A DNA stretch of 64,000 nucleotides from Sulfuricurvum sp. (lineage in GTDB: Bacteria; Campylobacterota; Campylobacteria; Campylobacterales; Sulfurimonadaceae). A program made the position numbers and the translations under genes. Where the stretch lies: NCBI GenBank assembly GCA_030692765.1, contig JAUYUB010000024.1:124001-188000 (forward strand), in the 5' to 3' direction. Below the pieces are notes generated by a model that worked only from the letters and a program-made list of their open reading frames with translations, did not search any database and was not told where the DNA came from. Positions 49,806-59,092 of the stretch are shown here, piece after piece; position 1 is the stretch's first letter; the number at the start of each line of letters is the position of its first letter.

Positions 49806-51011
49806 TTAAAGCTTAACGACGAGTTCTTTGAAGAGGTTTCCCCGTTGGGCATACGAGGTAAACTGGTCTAGACTTGCTGCGGCAGGAGAGAGCATTGCAA
49901 TGGTGTTGGGAGTATGAACTTTAGCAATTTGTTCAACAGCGATATCAAGCGTATAACATAAGGCATAAGGGATGTTATATTGCTGGCACAGGCTTTCTAA
50001 GCGCAGAGCGTTTGATCCGATAGCATAGACGCTGACATCATATTTTTGAAGAGGAGTGAAGAGCTCTTCGAGATCTACCCCTTTGTCGTCGCCACCGAGA
50101 ATTAAATGCATAGGGGAACTGCCGTATGTACGGCAAGCTGCAAGAGTGGCATCAATATTGGTGGCTTTAGAGTCGTTGATCCAAAGACGGTTACGCGAAT
50201 CACGGAACTCCTCCTGTCGGTGAGGATCGAGAATAAAGGCATTTATTTTGTCGTAATCACAGCGGTCATAGAGGATCTTATCCGTTCCCATAGCAATGAG
50301 GGCATCCATCAAAAATGCTCCTTTAAACTTGATCTTTGTCGCATCAAATCCAAAATAGCGGGCGAGATCTTTTTCATTTTCATAGATGATCTTAAACCCT
50401 TTTGTCGGGGCAGATTCAAACATCTTCGGCAGGATGACCGCTTCTCCCTCCTTCATCATGGAGAGAGGTTTGATTTTTGCATCAAAGTAGGCCTGCATCC
50501 CTCCATGCCAGTCTACGTGATCGGGAGTGACAGGCAAAAGTGCGTAGATGTCCGGTTTGGCAATATTGGTGTAGTGCATACTAAAAGAACTTGTTTCCAA
50601 AATCCAAATAGGAGCATCGGGGGACATTTGGGCCAAAGGAGTACCAATATTACCTCCGCTGATGGCTCCTTTGTCTTTTAGGAGGTGTTCCATCATCTGC
50701 GTTGTGGTTGTTTTTCCATTGGTTCCACTGATCCAGATAGAAAAGGGTATTTTTGGCGCAAAAAAGTCGTATTCGCTGATCAAATGAGTTGCTTTTTGAA
50801 TCAAAGGGTGTTGTGGCGGAAATCCTGGTGATGGGATTTCGTGCGTGTACAGACGTGAATCAAACTCACTGATTGGGTTTACTTTGTTTCCCTCTTCGTC
50901 GATAAACGGCTTAGTGACTTTATCGTCAAAAAAGGTACAGGGTCCATACGCTTTAGCAATGGCACGCGTTGTTTTTCCATACCCGAAACAGGCAATATTC
51001 ATGCGTTGCAT
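49806..51011 (-). CDS. murD: UDP-N-acetylmuramoylalanine-D-glutamate ligase MurD
   Basis: Adds D-Glu to UDP-MurNAc-L-Ala in the cytoplasmic part of peptidoglycan synthesis. 401 aa from ATG 51011. ATP P-loop SGTNGKTTT near residue 111, GGNIGTPLA, TPDHVDWHG and WINDSKATN are the MurD motifs. The frame extends further upstream inside mraY, but the start at 51011 overlaps the mraY stop as TAATG. Slightly shorter than E. coli MurD (438 aa), as usual in Campylobacterota. Confidence 0.94.
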   Translation of the reverse strand: MQRMNIACFGYGKTTRAIAKAYGPCTFFDDKVTKPFIDEEGNKVNPISEFDSRLYTHEIPSPGFPPQHPLIQKATHLISEYDFFAPKIPFSIWISGTNGKTTTTQMMEHLLKDKGAISGGNIGTPLAQMSPDAPIWILETSSFSMHYTNIAKPDIYALLPVTPDHVDWHGGMQAYFDAKIKPLSMMKEGEAVILPKMFESAPTKGFKIIYENEKDLARYFGFDATKIKFKGAFLMDALIAMGTDKILYDRCDYDKINAFILDPHRQEEFRDSRNRLWINDSKATNIDATLAACRTYGSSPMHLILGGDDKGVDLEELFTPLQKYDVSVYAIGSNALRLESLCQQYNIPYALCYTLDIAVEQIAKVHTPNTIAMLSPAAASLDQFTSYAQRGNLFKELVVKL

Positions 51012-52069
51012 TAACGGATCTTCAGGCTGATGATGGCAAGAATATTGGACAGCAGTGCAATGATCCAAAATCGGACGATGATTTTGTTCTCGGCCCATTT
51101 TTTGAGTTCAAAATGATGGTGAATCGGGGCCATTAAAAAGACCCGTTTTTGACGAAGTTTGAAACTTCCTACTTGGACGATGACGGAAATGGTTTCTATG
51201 ACAAATATCAGACCGATAAGAAGAAGCAGGATCTCACTTTTACTGATAATGGCCATATATGCGATAAATGCACCCAAAGTTAACGATCCGCTGTCGCCCA
51301 TGAACACTTGTGCAGGATGGCAGTTAAACCATAAAAAACCTAATAATGAACCAATGAGTGCCATAGCGATGATAACGACTTCTCCAGCAGGAATTTTTGG
51401 CAGTAGAAGGTAATGGGCAAGTGAGGCATTTCCGACGATGTACACAATAACGCTCAATGAAAGTAGGGCAAAAATGGAAGGGACGGTTGCTAGTCCGTCC
51501 AGTCCATCCGTTAAATTGACAGCGTTGGAAGTGGCAATAATGACCAATACCCAAAAGAGAATACTAAATTCACCCATCTCAAAAAGGCTTGTTTTGATAA
51601 AAGGGACGTAAAAACCGGTTTCAAGTTTTGCAACGGTGATTAAAAAAATACCGATTCCCAAACCAAAAAAGAGTTGTAACAGCATTTTAGAGCGGGCACT
51701 GAGACCTGCTAAATTGTTTGCTCCACGAATTTTCCCCCAATCATCTGTAAATCCGATATAGGCATAAAAAACAAGAGTTAAAAGGCCGCCGATGACATAG
51801 GGGTTGGCAATATTAACGGTTAGTAATGAAGCAAAAATTGTAGAGAAAACAAAGACGATACCTCCCATAGTAGGGGTTTTGGCTTTACCTTGGTGTGCAC
51901 TTACGTACTCGTTGATAGGTTGGACACGACTTGATTTTTGAGCCCATGCAATAAAGCGAGGCATAATAATCAGGGTCAGGATAAGACCAATAAAAAATGC
52001 TACCCCCGCACGCAAGGTAATGTATTGGAATAAGTTGATTCCAAACGTTGTGTATAACCAGTGTAACAT
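51011..52069 (-). CDS. mraY: Phospho-N-acetylmuramoyl-pentapeptide transferase MraY
   Basis: Membrane enzyme that makes lipid I from UDP-MurNAc-pentapeptide and undecaprenyl phosphate. 352 aa with about ten helices; TPTMGGIVF, NAVNLTDGLDGLA (catalytic Asp cluster) and APIHHHFELKKWAE are the hallmark motifs. Followed by murD with a one-base overlap. Confidence 0.97.
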   Translation of the reverse strand: MLHWLYTTFGINLFQYITLRAGVAFFIGLILTLIIMPRFIAWAQKSSRVQPINEYVSAHQGKAKTPTMGGIVFVFSTIFASLLTVNIANPYVIGGLLTLVFYAYIGFTDDWGKIRGANNLAGLSARSKMLLQLFFGLGIGIFLITVAKLETGFYVPFIKTSLFEMGEFSILFWVLVIIATSNAVNLTDGLDGLATVPSIFALLSLSVIVYIVGNASLAHYLLLPKIPAGEVVIIAMALIGSLLGFLWFNCHPAQVFMGDSGSLTLGAFIAYMAIISKSEILLLLIGLIFVIETISVIVQVGSFKLRQKRVFLMAPIHHHFELKKWAENKIIVRFWIIALLSNILAIISLKIR

Positions 52070-52160
52070 TTATGTAGACTCTTTGTGTTCAAGATGTAAA
52101 GCAATGCAAAGTGATATTCTAATATAATCGGCAAAAAGTTTGATTAATCAAGGAGAAGTT

Positions 52161-53636
52161 TTGAGAAAAAAAACGGTTTTAGTCATTACTGATGGGATCG
52201 GGTATTCTCCAAAACACGATTTCAATGCATTTCGTGCAGCCAATAAACCAACGTATGATCGGTTATTCCAAGAGGTACCACATGCGCTCATTGATACGTC
52301 AGGTCTTAGCGTAGGATTACCTGAGGGACAAATGGGCAACTCTGAAGTGGGACACATGAGTATCGGCAGCGGTCGTGTCTTGTATCAGGATCTCGTCAAG
52401 ATCTCTTTGGCATTGGAAGACGGCAGCTTTGCACATAATATTCCATTTGTTAATTTATTAAAAGCCTCCAATCGGCTTCATTTGATTGTACTCATGAGTG
52501 ATGGCGGAGTACATTCTCATATTGATCATCTGCTGGGTGTTGCTCAGCTTGCCGCTACCACAGGTCGCGAGGTATGGCTGCATTTGATTACGGATGGACG
52601 TGATGTAGGTCCTACATCTGCAATGTTCTATTTAGAAACTGTTCTTGCACATGAGGATAAAAACATTAAAATAGCCACTTTGGGCGGGCGTTTTTACGCG
52701 ATGGATCGTGATAACCGATGGGATCGTATTGAAAAAGGGTACGATGCCATCGTGTCGGCTCATCCAAAAAGTGAACAAAGTGTTGCCGATTATATAGAAA
52801 ATGCCTATGCAAAAGGGGAAACGGATGAATTTATCACCCCTGCGGCATTTGACGGATATGAAGGATTTAGTGAAGGGGATGCGGTCTTAACGCTTAACTT
52901 TCGCAGCGATCGCATGCGTCAACTTGCATCTGTAATGGGTGATCCTGAGTTTAAAGGGTTTGAACGCACGTATATTCCGGTCCATTTGGCCACGATGACA
53001 CAATATGATAAAAATCTTCCGCTTCCGGTACTGTTTCCAAAAGATGCACCGATAAATACCTTGGCAGAGGTGATCTCAAATGCGGGTTTACGTCAGCTTC
53101 ACACGGCAGAGACCGAAAAATATGCCCATGTTACGTTTTTCTTTAACGGCGGGATCGAAGAACCGTATGAAAATGAGACCCGTGTATTGATTCCAAGCCC
53201 GCAGGTTAAGACATACGATCTGCAACCGGCTATGAGCGCACCTAAAGTAGGGGATGCGGTTGTCAAAGCGATGGATGAAGGGTATGACTTTGTCGTCGTA
53301 AATTTCGCCAATGGCGATATGGTAGGACACACCGGAAACTATGAAGCAGCCATTAGTGGGGTTGAAGCGGTGGATACACAGCTTGGACGCATTCTTGAAG
53401 CGAGCAAGCGTAATGATTATGCGGTAGTGATTACCTCGGATCACGGCAATTGTGAGGAGATGCGTGATGATGCGGGTAATACACTTACCAATCACACGGT
53501 GGGCAAGGTATGGTGTTTTGTGCTGGATGATGAGGTTAAAGAGGTTCATCCGGGAGCGCTTAACAATGTTGCACCAACGGTTTTAAAACTCATGGGAATT
53601 GAAAAACCATTAGAGATGGATTTGCCATTGATATAA
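52161..53636 (+). CDS. gpmI: 2,3-bisphosphoglycerate-independent phosphoglycerate mutase
   Basis: Mn2+-dependent interconversion of 3- and 2-phosphoglycerate in glycolysis/gluconeogenesis. 491 aa from TTG 52161, chosen for its AAGGAG site; the frame opens at 52140 without one. Catalytic Ser in MGNSEVGHM, DGRDVGPTS, FRSDRMRQL and the metal ligands in NFANGDMVGHTG and ITSDHGNCEEM are present. Stands alone. Confidence 0.95.
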   Translation: MRKKTVLVITDGIGYSPKHDFNAFRAANKPTYDRLFQEVPHALIDTSGLSVGLPEGQMGNSEVGHMSIGSGRVLYQDLVKISLALEDGSFAHNIPFVNLLKASNRLHLIVLMSDGGVHSHIDHLLGVAQLAATTGREVWLHLITDGRDVGPTSAMFYLETVLAHEDKNIKIATLGGRFYAMDRDNRWDRIEKGYDAIVSAHPKSEQSVADYIENAYAKGETDEFITPAAFDGYEGFSEGDAVLTLNFRSDRMRQLASVMGDPEFKGFERTYIPVHLATMTQYDKNLPLPVLFPKDAPINTLAEVISNAGLRQLHTAETEKYAHVTFFFNGGIEEPYENETRVLIPSPQVKTYDLQPAMSAPKVGDAVVKAMDEGYDFVVVNFANGDMVGHTGNYEAAISGVEAVDTQLGRILEASKRNDYAVVITSDHGNCEEMRDDAGNTLTNHTVGKVWCFVLDDEVKEVHPGALNNVAPTVLKLMGIEKPLEMDLPLI

Positions 53637-53645
53637 ACATGAATA

Positions 53646-53671
53646 CCCTTCGACAAGCTCAGGGTGAACGG
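53646..53671. repeat. REP-like interspersed palindromic sequence
   Basis: Starts CCCTTCGACAAGCTCAGGG and continues TGAACGG, a sequence I recognise as a short palindromic repeat found between genes in many bacterial genomes. CCCT/AGGG pair as a small stem. Single copy in this window, between gpmI and fabG. Confidence 0.45.
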
Positions 53672-53696
53672 TAAAAAATATAAAAAAAGGAATGAG

Positions 53697-54440
53697 ATGA
53701 AGTTCACAGGTAAAAATGTATTAGTAACAGGTTCAAGTCGAGGAATCGGTGCGGAAGTAGCACGTGTATTGGCAGGTTATGGGTTAAAAGTCTGGATCAA
53801 CTATCGCAGCGGTGCAGATGCAGCGGATGCGGTTAAAGCGCAAATCGAAGCTGCCGGAGGAACCGCAGCAGTCATCGGATTTGATGTAGCAGATGAAGCG
53901 GCGTATGTAGATGCAATTAAAACGATTGTGGATGCAGATGGCGAACTCTCTTATCTGGTGAATAATGCAGGGATTACCAAAGACGGTCTGGCTCTTCGTA
54001 TGAAGAGTGACGATTTCATGGCCGTTATTAATGCTAACTTACTCTCCGCATTCGTAGGATGCCGTGAGTCATTTAAAGCAATGCGCAAACAAAAGTTTGG
54101 TGCAATTGTTAACATCGCCTCTATTGTAGGGGAAACAGGCAATGCAGGTCAAACAAACTATGCAGCTTCAAAAGGTGGCGTTATTGCGATGACAAAAAGC
54201 TTCGCACAAGAAGCCGCCAGCAGTGGTATTCGATATAACACCGTTACGCCTGGATTCATTGCAACTGATATGACGGATGTGCTTAGTGATGAGATCAAAG
54301 GATCCTTCACAGCTAAAATCCCGATGGGACGCTTTGGTGAACCAAAAGAAGTGGCGGAAGCGACGGCTTTTTTACTCAGTGATCACTCCAGTTACATTAC
54401 GGGCGAGACTCTAAAAGTTAACGGCGGAATGTTTATGTAA
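53697..54440 (+). CDS. fabG: 3-oxoacyl-[acyl-carrier-protein] reductase FabG
   Basis: NADPH-dependent reduction of beta-ketoacyl-ACP in fatty-acid elongation. 247 aa from ATG 53697 (AAAGGAATG before it). Short-chain dehydrogenase features: VTGSSRGIGAEVAR near residue 10 (cofactor), NNAGIT, the catalytic Ser in NIASIVGETGN, and YAASKGG (Tyr/Lys). First gene of fabG-acpP-fabF-accA. Confidence 0.95.
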   Translation: MKFTGKNVLVTGSSRGIGAEVARVLAGYGLKVWINYRSGADAADAVKAQIEAAGGTAAVIGFDVADEAAYVDAIKTIVDADGELSYLVNNAGITKDGLALRMKSDDFMAVINANLLSAFVGCRESFKAMRKQKFGAIVNIASIVGETGNAGQTNYAASKGGVIAMTKSFAQEAASSGIRYNTVTPGFIATDMTDVLSDEIKGSFTAKIPMGRFGEPKEVAEATAFLLSDHSSYITGETLKVNGGMFM

Positions 54441-54445
54441 AAAGT

Positions 54446-54472
54446 CTTAAGGGCAATATTTTGCCTCTTAAG
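54446..54472 (+). terminator. Hairpin after fabG
   Basis: CTTAAG-GGCAA-TATT-TTGCC-T-CTTAAG, an 11-bp stem with one bulge. No long T-run follows, so termination may be partial. Confidence 0.45.
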
Positions 54473-54482
54473 CTAAATATGT

Positions 54483-54488
54483 TATAAT
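54483..54488 (+). promoter_or_regulatory. -10 box before acpP
   Basis: TATAAT 34 bases before the acpP ATG, with an AGGAGC ribosome site after it. Confidence 0.5.
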
Positions 54489-54521
54489 TTCTACGATTTT
54501 ACTCATTAAACAGGAGCTATT

Positions 54522-54752
54522 ATGGCGCTATTGGAAGATATTAAAGAAGTAGTGGTTGAACAACTAAGTGTTAACCCAGACGAAGTTAAAGCGGATTCTA
54601 AATTCGTAGAAGATCTTGGTGCAGACAGCCTTGACGTTGTTGAGTTAGTAATGGCTCTTGAGGAGAAGTTCGATATCGAAATTCCTGACGATGAAGCAGA
54701 GAAGATCCAAACAGTTCAAGATGTAATCAATTACATCGAAGGTAAAAAGTAG
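54522..54752 (+). CDS. acpP: Acyl carrier protein
   Basis: 76-aa acidic protein that carries fatty-acyl chains on a phosphopantetheine. The arm attaches to Ser in [16 protein letters not shown], intact here. Preceded by an AGGAGC ribosome site and its own -10 box; it is among the most highly expressed genes of the cluster in most bacteria. fabF follows. Confidence 0.97.
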   Translation: MALLEDIKEVVVEQLSVNPDEVKADSKFVEDLGADSLDVVELVMALEEKFDIEIPDDEAEKIQTVQDVINYIEGKK

Positions 54753-54758
54753 TCCTTT

Positions 54759-54782
54759 TATCAAGGCTAGCTTGCCTTGATA
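54759..54782 (+). terminator. Hairpin after acpP
   Basis: Perfect 9-bp stem TATCAAGGC/GCCTTGATA with a 6-base loop. No T-run follows; it could stabilise the acpP mRNA or attenuate fabF. Confidence 0.4.
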
Positions 54783-54870
54783 TTCAGTCATTTTACACTG
54801 GTCTTAGTTGTTTTTTCTCTCTAATAAAAGATGAGAAAATATCTAAGATTAGCGATGAGCAGGAGAAGAT

Positions 54871-56088
54871 GTGAAACGAATAGTAGTAACCGGTATGGGC
54901 ATGATCAATGCAGTAGGTCATGATAAAGAGAGCTCGTTTAAAGCCATTTGTGATGGTGAATGCGGTATTGATATGATCACTATTTTTGATCCTTCAACAC
55001 AGAGTGCTCAGATTGCTGGCGAAGTTAAAGATTTTAATCCTGAAACCGTTATGGACGCGAGAGAAGTTAAAAAAGCAGACCGCTTTATCCATTTGGGTAT
55101 TAAAGCGGCACAAGAAGCAATGGCAGATGCTAATTTCCCTGATGAGTTTGATAAAGAACGTTTTGGTATCAGTGCAGCGTCTGGAATCGGCGGACTTCCT
55201 TCTATTGAGAAAAATTCTATTATTTTAGAGACAAAAGGGGCTCGTCGTATCTCTCCTTTCTTTATTCCTGGAGCATTGGTCAACATGCTTGGCGGATTCG
55301 TAACGATTGACCATGGTTTGCTTGGACCAAATCTTTCATGCGTAACGGCATGTGCTGCAGGTACGCATGGTATCAGTGAAGCGGCCAAAACAATCATGAC
55401 AGGTGGAGCAGATCAAATGTTGGTAGTTGCTGCTGAATCAGCAATCACAGGTGTTGGTGTGGGTGGATTCGCATCGATGAAAGCTCTAAGTACTCGCAAC
55501 GATGATCCTAAACATGCATCACGTCCTTTTGATGCACAGCGTGACGGTTTCGTTATGGGTGAGGGCGCTGCAGCATTGGTTTTGGAAGAGTATGATTCTG
55601 CGGTTGCTCGCGGTGCACGTATTTATGCAGAATTAATTGGGTTTGGAGAAAGTGGTGATGCAAATCACATCACATCTCCAAGCCTTGAGGGACCTCTTCG
55701 TGCGATGAAAGCCGCGCTAAAAATGGCGGGAAATCCTAAGATTGATTATATCAACGCGCACGGTACTAGTACTCCAACGAATGATAAAAATGAAACTGCA
55801 GCGATCAAAGCAGCCTTTGGCGGAAAAGAAAACTGTCCTCCGATCAGTTCAACTAAAGGTCAAACAGGTCACTGTCTTGGTGCTGCTGGTGGTATTGAAG
55901 CGGTTGTCGGTATTATGGCAATGCGTGATGGTATCATCCCTCCAACAATCAACTACGAACACCCAGATGAGAATTGTGATTTGGACGTTGTCCCTAATGT
56001 CGCGCGCAAAGCAGAGCTAGACATCATAATGAGTAACTCATTTGGATTTGGCGGCACAAACGGTGTCGTTATTTTCAAAAAAATCTAA
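54871..56088 (+). CDS. fabF: 3-oxoacyl-[acyl-carrier-protein] synthase II FabF
   Basis: Condensing enzyme of fatty-acid elongation. 405 aa, start GTG 54871 with AGGAG. Catalytic Cys in SCVTACAAGTHGI, His in NAHGTSTPTNDK, and His in TGHCLGAAGG, plus the final FGFGGTNG, form the KAS II set. accA starts 9 bases after its stop. Confidence 0.97.
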   Translation: MKRIVVTGMGMINAVGHDKESSFKAICDGECGIDMITIFDPSTQSAQIAGEVKDFNPETVMDAREVKKADRFIHLGIKAAQEAMADANFPDEFDKERFGISAASGIGGLPSIEKNSIILETKGARRISPFFIPGALVNMLGGFVTIDHGLLGPNLSCVTACAAGTHGISEAAKTIMTGGADQMLVVAAESAITGVGVGGFASMKALSTRNDDPKHASRPFDAQRDGFVMGEGAAALVLEEYDSAVARGARIYAELIGFGESGDANHITSPSLEGPLRAMKAALKMAGNPKIDYINAHGTSTPTNDKNETAAIKAAFGGKENCPPISSTKGQTGHCLGAAGGIEAVVGIMAMRDGIIPPTINYEHPDENCDLDVVPNVARKAELDIIMSNSFGFGGTNGVVIFKKI

Positions 56089-56097
56089 AGGTTTTTC

Positions 56098-57033
56098 TTG
56101 GCTACGTATCTTGATTTCGAACAAAATATTTGTCAAATCCAAGAGGAAATCATCGCTGCAGAAATTCGTTATGACCATCATGCAGTCGAAATCCTAAAAG
56201 GTGATCTTGAAAAAGAGGTCACTAAAACCTACGCAAATCTTTCTCCTTATCAGGAATTACAACTAGCGCGTCATCAAGATCGTCCTTATGCGATTGATTA
56301 CATTAATTTGTTATTGGATAAAAAATACGAGCTTCATGGAGATCGCCACTTCCGTGATGATCTCGCAATCGTTTGCTATATCGGGTACATCGGCGAAGAA
56401 CGTGTGATGATTATTGGTGAGCAAAAAGGGCGCGGCACTAAAAATAAGCTCAAGCGAAATTTTGGAATGCCTAACCCTGAAGGGTATCGTAAAGCGCTTC
56501 GTGTTGCCAAGATGGCAGAGAAGTTTAAAATACCTCTGTTGATGCTCATAGATACTCCGGGCGCATATCCAGGCCTTGGGGCTGAAGAGCGTAACCAAAG
56601 TGAAGCAATTGCACGCAATCTTCTAGAGCTATCGAATCTTAATGCCATTACGGTATCCGTTGTCATTGGTGAGGGCGGAAGCGGTGGCGCCTTAGCTATC
56701 GGTGTTGCCGACAAACTTGCGATGATGCGTTATTCGGTATTCAGTGTTATTTCACCAGAAGGGTGTTCAGCCATTTTATGGAATGACCCTGCCAAGGTAG
56801 AAGCAGCAACAAAAGCACTTAAAATCACAAGTGCCGATTTGAAGTCATTGGATTTGATCGATGATGTCATTCCTGAGCCGCTTATCGGGGCCCACAGAGA
56901 TAAGGCAGGGGCGGCAGAAGCAATCAAAACTTATTTTATGGCACAAGTCGATGCTCTTAGAAAACTCAGTGATGAAGAGCGTCTTGAGCAGCGTTATAAT
57001 CGTCTTGTTAATGTTGGGCGCTACTCCGAGTAG
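56098..57033 (+). CDS. accA: Acetyl-CoA carboxylase carboxyltransferase subunit alpha
   Basis: Part of the AccAD carboxyltransferase that makes malonyl-CoA for fatty-acid synthesis. 311 aa, start TTG 56098. Motifs [53 protein letters not shown] and [10 protein letters not shown] are conserved. Partner accD is not in the window. The end overlaps the convergent exonuclease gene by 13 bases. Confidence 0.96.
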   Translation: MATYLDFEQNICQIQEEIIAAEIRYDHHAVEILKGDLEKEVTKTYANLSPYQELQLARHQDRPYAIDYINLLLDKKYELHGDRHFRDDLAIVCYIGYIGEERVMIIGEQKGRGTKNKLKRNFGMPNPEGYRKALRVAKMAEKFKIPLLMLIDTPGAYPGLGAEERNQSEAIARNLLELSNLNAITVSVVIGEGGSGGALAIGVADKLAMMRYSVFSVISPEGCSAILWNDPAKVEAATKALKITSADLKSLDLIDDVIPEPLIGAHRDKAGAAEAIKTYFMAQVDALRKLSDEERLEQRYNRLVNVGRYSE

Positions 57034-57818
57034 GAGGGCTCACTTTCTTCAATCTTCTTCGGGGCTGCTTTAAGCCGCTTCAATCGTTTTGCCTCTTTTG
57101 AAAAAGCAATCAATTCTTCGCACGTATGTATCGATTTTGGGATGAGCGGCAAGGTTCGCTTGAGCAGTTTGGTTGTCGTCATCGCATCTGAGAGTGCGCG
57201 ATGATGGGTTGCTTCTCGATAGAGTTCTAATTGCTCATTGAGATAGGCCAGTCCATACCGTTCACTCTCTATGGTACGTTCTGCAAGATCAATGGTGCAT
57301 AGGGATCGGTTTAGTAAAGCGTCTAAGCCCACGCGCTCCATCATCGCAGATACAAAATTATAATCAAACTTCGCATCATGACCGACAAAGACAGCATCCC
57401 CTAAAAAAAGCCGAAATTCATGCATGATTTTGGCTAATGCCGGCGCTTTAAGGGTTTGCTGGACACTAATCCCTGTTATCTCTTGTATTTGTTTTGAAAT
57501 ATCCGTTGCATACACTAAGCTGTCATAGGTATCTATGATGACACCGTTTTGCAGTTTTACAGCCCCTATTTCAATGATTTGATCACGGGAAGGTTTGGAA
57601 CCATTAGTCTCAACATCGACGATGCAAAAAAGAGTTTCACTCACGGGAGTATAGGTACTGCTTAAGCAATAAAGATTGTCTTTCAAAACCAGATTTAACC
57701 CTTGGGCTTGCAGTAATTCAAGCGATAAATCGCTGGGTTCTTGGAGCAGGGATTCAAACTCTTCTTTTAGAATTCCTTTTTTGGTCAAACGTGTAAACAG
57801 TTTTGGATCAAGTTTCAC
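57021..57818 (-). CDS. DnaQ-type 3'-5' exonuclease
   Basis: 265 aa. An N-terminal ~60-residue segment of unknown fold precedes a DEDDh exonuclease domain: [20 protein letters not shown] (ExoI), [11 protein letters not shown] (ExoII) and [10 protein letters not shown] (ExoIII). Resembles the epsilon-subunit-like exonucleases of Campylobacterota, perhaps proofreading for DNA polymerase III. It overlaps trpF by 4 bases. Confidence 0.85.
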   Translation of the reverse strand: MKLDPKLFTRLTKKGILKEEFESLLQEPSDLSLELLQAQGLNLVLKDNLYCLSSTYTPVSETLFCIVDVETNGSKPSRDQIIEIGAVKLQNGVIIDTYDSLVYATDISKQIQEITGISVQQTLKAPALAKIMHEFRLFLGDAVFVGHDAKFDYNFVSAMMERVGLDALLNRSLCTIDLAERTIESERYGLAYLNEQLELYREATHHRALSDAMTTTKLLKRTLPLIPKSIHTCEELIAFSKEAKRLKRLKAAPKKIEESEPSYSE

Positions 57819-58402
57819 GCTTTTGCCTTTTGTATAAAGGATTGTACTAACAGAGGGTCTTTTTTGCCTTTGGAAGCTTCAACACCGCTACTGACATCGA
57901 CACCGTAAAAACCATAAGATTTTAGGGAAGCAACATTGCTAGAATCCAATCCGCCCGCAAGAATGATTTTAGAGCAGTCAACATTTTTAAACCATTCAAT
58001 GTTCAGACGTTTACCGCTTCCGCCAAAGCTATCGCAATAAGCATCAACGAGACGGTAGTGATCCGAATATTTGAGTATGTCTTCTTTGCGTTGGGCACGG
58101 ATAACACGTAAAGAGGGGAAGCTAAGCGTTTGAAAAAATGGTTCAGATACATCAAAATGTATTTGTGCGAGTGTGCATCCCGTAGATAAGCAGACACTGC
58201 GGATATGTTCGGCTGTTTCATTGACAAAAAGAGCTACTTTTTCAATAAACGGTGGGAGGTTTATGATGATTTTAGCAGCATTATCAGGGGTAATATAGCG
58301 AGGAGATTGCGGGTAAAAAACAAATCCGAGAGCATCTGCACCAGACTCAATGGCGCAGAGTGCGTCTTCCAATGAGGTTATGCCGCAAATTTTAACTCTC
58401 AT
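57815..58402 (-). CDS. trpF: Phosphoribosylanthranilate isomerase TrpF
   Basis: Third step from chorismate in tryptophan synthesis, a (beta/alpha)8 barrel. 195 aa: VKICGITSLEDAL with the catalytic Cys, ALGFVFYPQSPRY, and GGLDSSNV and GVDVSSGVEASKGKKD near the phosphate site. It overlaps rpe by 4 bases and the exonuclease by 4, so the three genes are coupled. Other trp genes are elsewhere. Confidence 0.95.
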   Translation of the reverse strand: MRVKICGITSLEDALCAIESGADALGFVFYPQSPRYITPDNAAKIIINLPPFIEKVALFVNETAEHIRSVCLSTGCTLAQIHFDVSEPFFQTLSFPSLRVIRAQRKEDILKYSDHYRLVDAYCDSFGGSGKRLNIEWFKNVDCSKIILAGGLDSSNVASLKSYGFYGVDVSSGVEASKGKKDPLLVQSFIQKAKA

Positions 58403-59040
58403 ACGCGAAGGCTGTCAATGGCTGTTTTGTAGTCATCCGCACCAAAAACATAACTTCCGGCAACACAGATATCTACGCCCGCATCCTTTAGCAATTGTAT
58501 GTTGGAACTTCCGACACCTCCATCAATTTCTATCAAACACTCAGGATTAATACGATCACGAAGTACTTTTAAGCGTTTGATTTTTTCAACAACGGTCGGG
58601 ATGAATTTTTGACCGCCGAAGCCAGGATTGACGCTCATGACGAGGACCATATCTAAATCAGTTAATAAATATTCGATCGCTTCTGCAGGAGTATGCGGAT
58701 TGAGGACAACAGCAGGTTTTATTCCCAAAGAACGTATTTTTTGTACCAAGCGATGTGCGTTCTTTTCTTCTTCAATGTGAAAAGAGATGTACTTGGGCTT
58801 AAGAGGCGCAAAAAGATCCACGAAAAAAGAGTTGTTTTCTACCATAAGATGAATATCCAGAGGTTTGGTAGCGGCTTTTGCTATTGCATTTACGACAACA
58901 GGACCGATCGTCATATTAGGTACAAAGTGTCCATCCATAACATCGACATGAACAAGATCGCATCCGGCATCGCAAATAGCACGGACATCACGCGCTAAAT
59001 TTCCAAAATCAGCAGAAAGAATGCTTGGGGCAACGAGCAT
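58399..59040 (-). CDS. rpe: Ribulose-phosphate 3-epimerase
   Basis: Interconverts ribulose-5-P and xylulose-5-P in the pentose phosphate and Calvin-type routes. 213 aa barrel with APSILSADFGNLA, HVDVMDGHFVPNMTIG (metal ligands), VNPGFGGQKFIP and EIDGGVGSSN. First gene of rpe-trpF-exonuclease. Confidence 0.96.
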   Translation of the reverse strand: MLVAPSILSADFGNLARDVRAICDAGCDLVHVDVMDGHFVPNMTIGPVVVNAIAKAATKPLDIHLMVENNSFFVDLFAPLKPKYISFHIEEEKNAHRLVQKIRSLGIKPAVVLNPHTPAEAIEYLLTDLDMVLVMSVNPGFGGQKFIPTVVEKIKRLKVLRDRINPECLIEIDGGVGSSNIQLLKDAGVDICVAGSYVFGADDYKTAIDSLRV

Positions 59041-59092
59041 AATAGATCCCTTGAATATTTTTATGCTATTTTAGCGAAAAAGGGAACTTTAT

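Noticed and set aside
52140-52153. TTGATTAATCAA upstream of gpmI as an FNR-type operator
   Set aside because: It overlaps the translation start area and has a 2-base spacer instead of 4; probably chance in AT-rich sequence.
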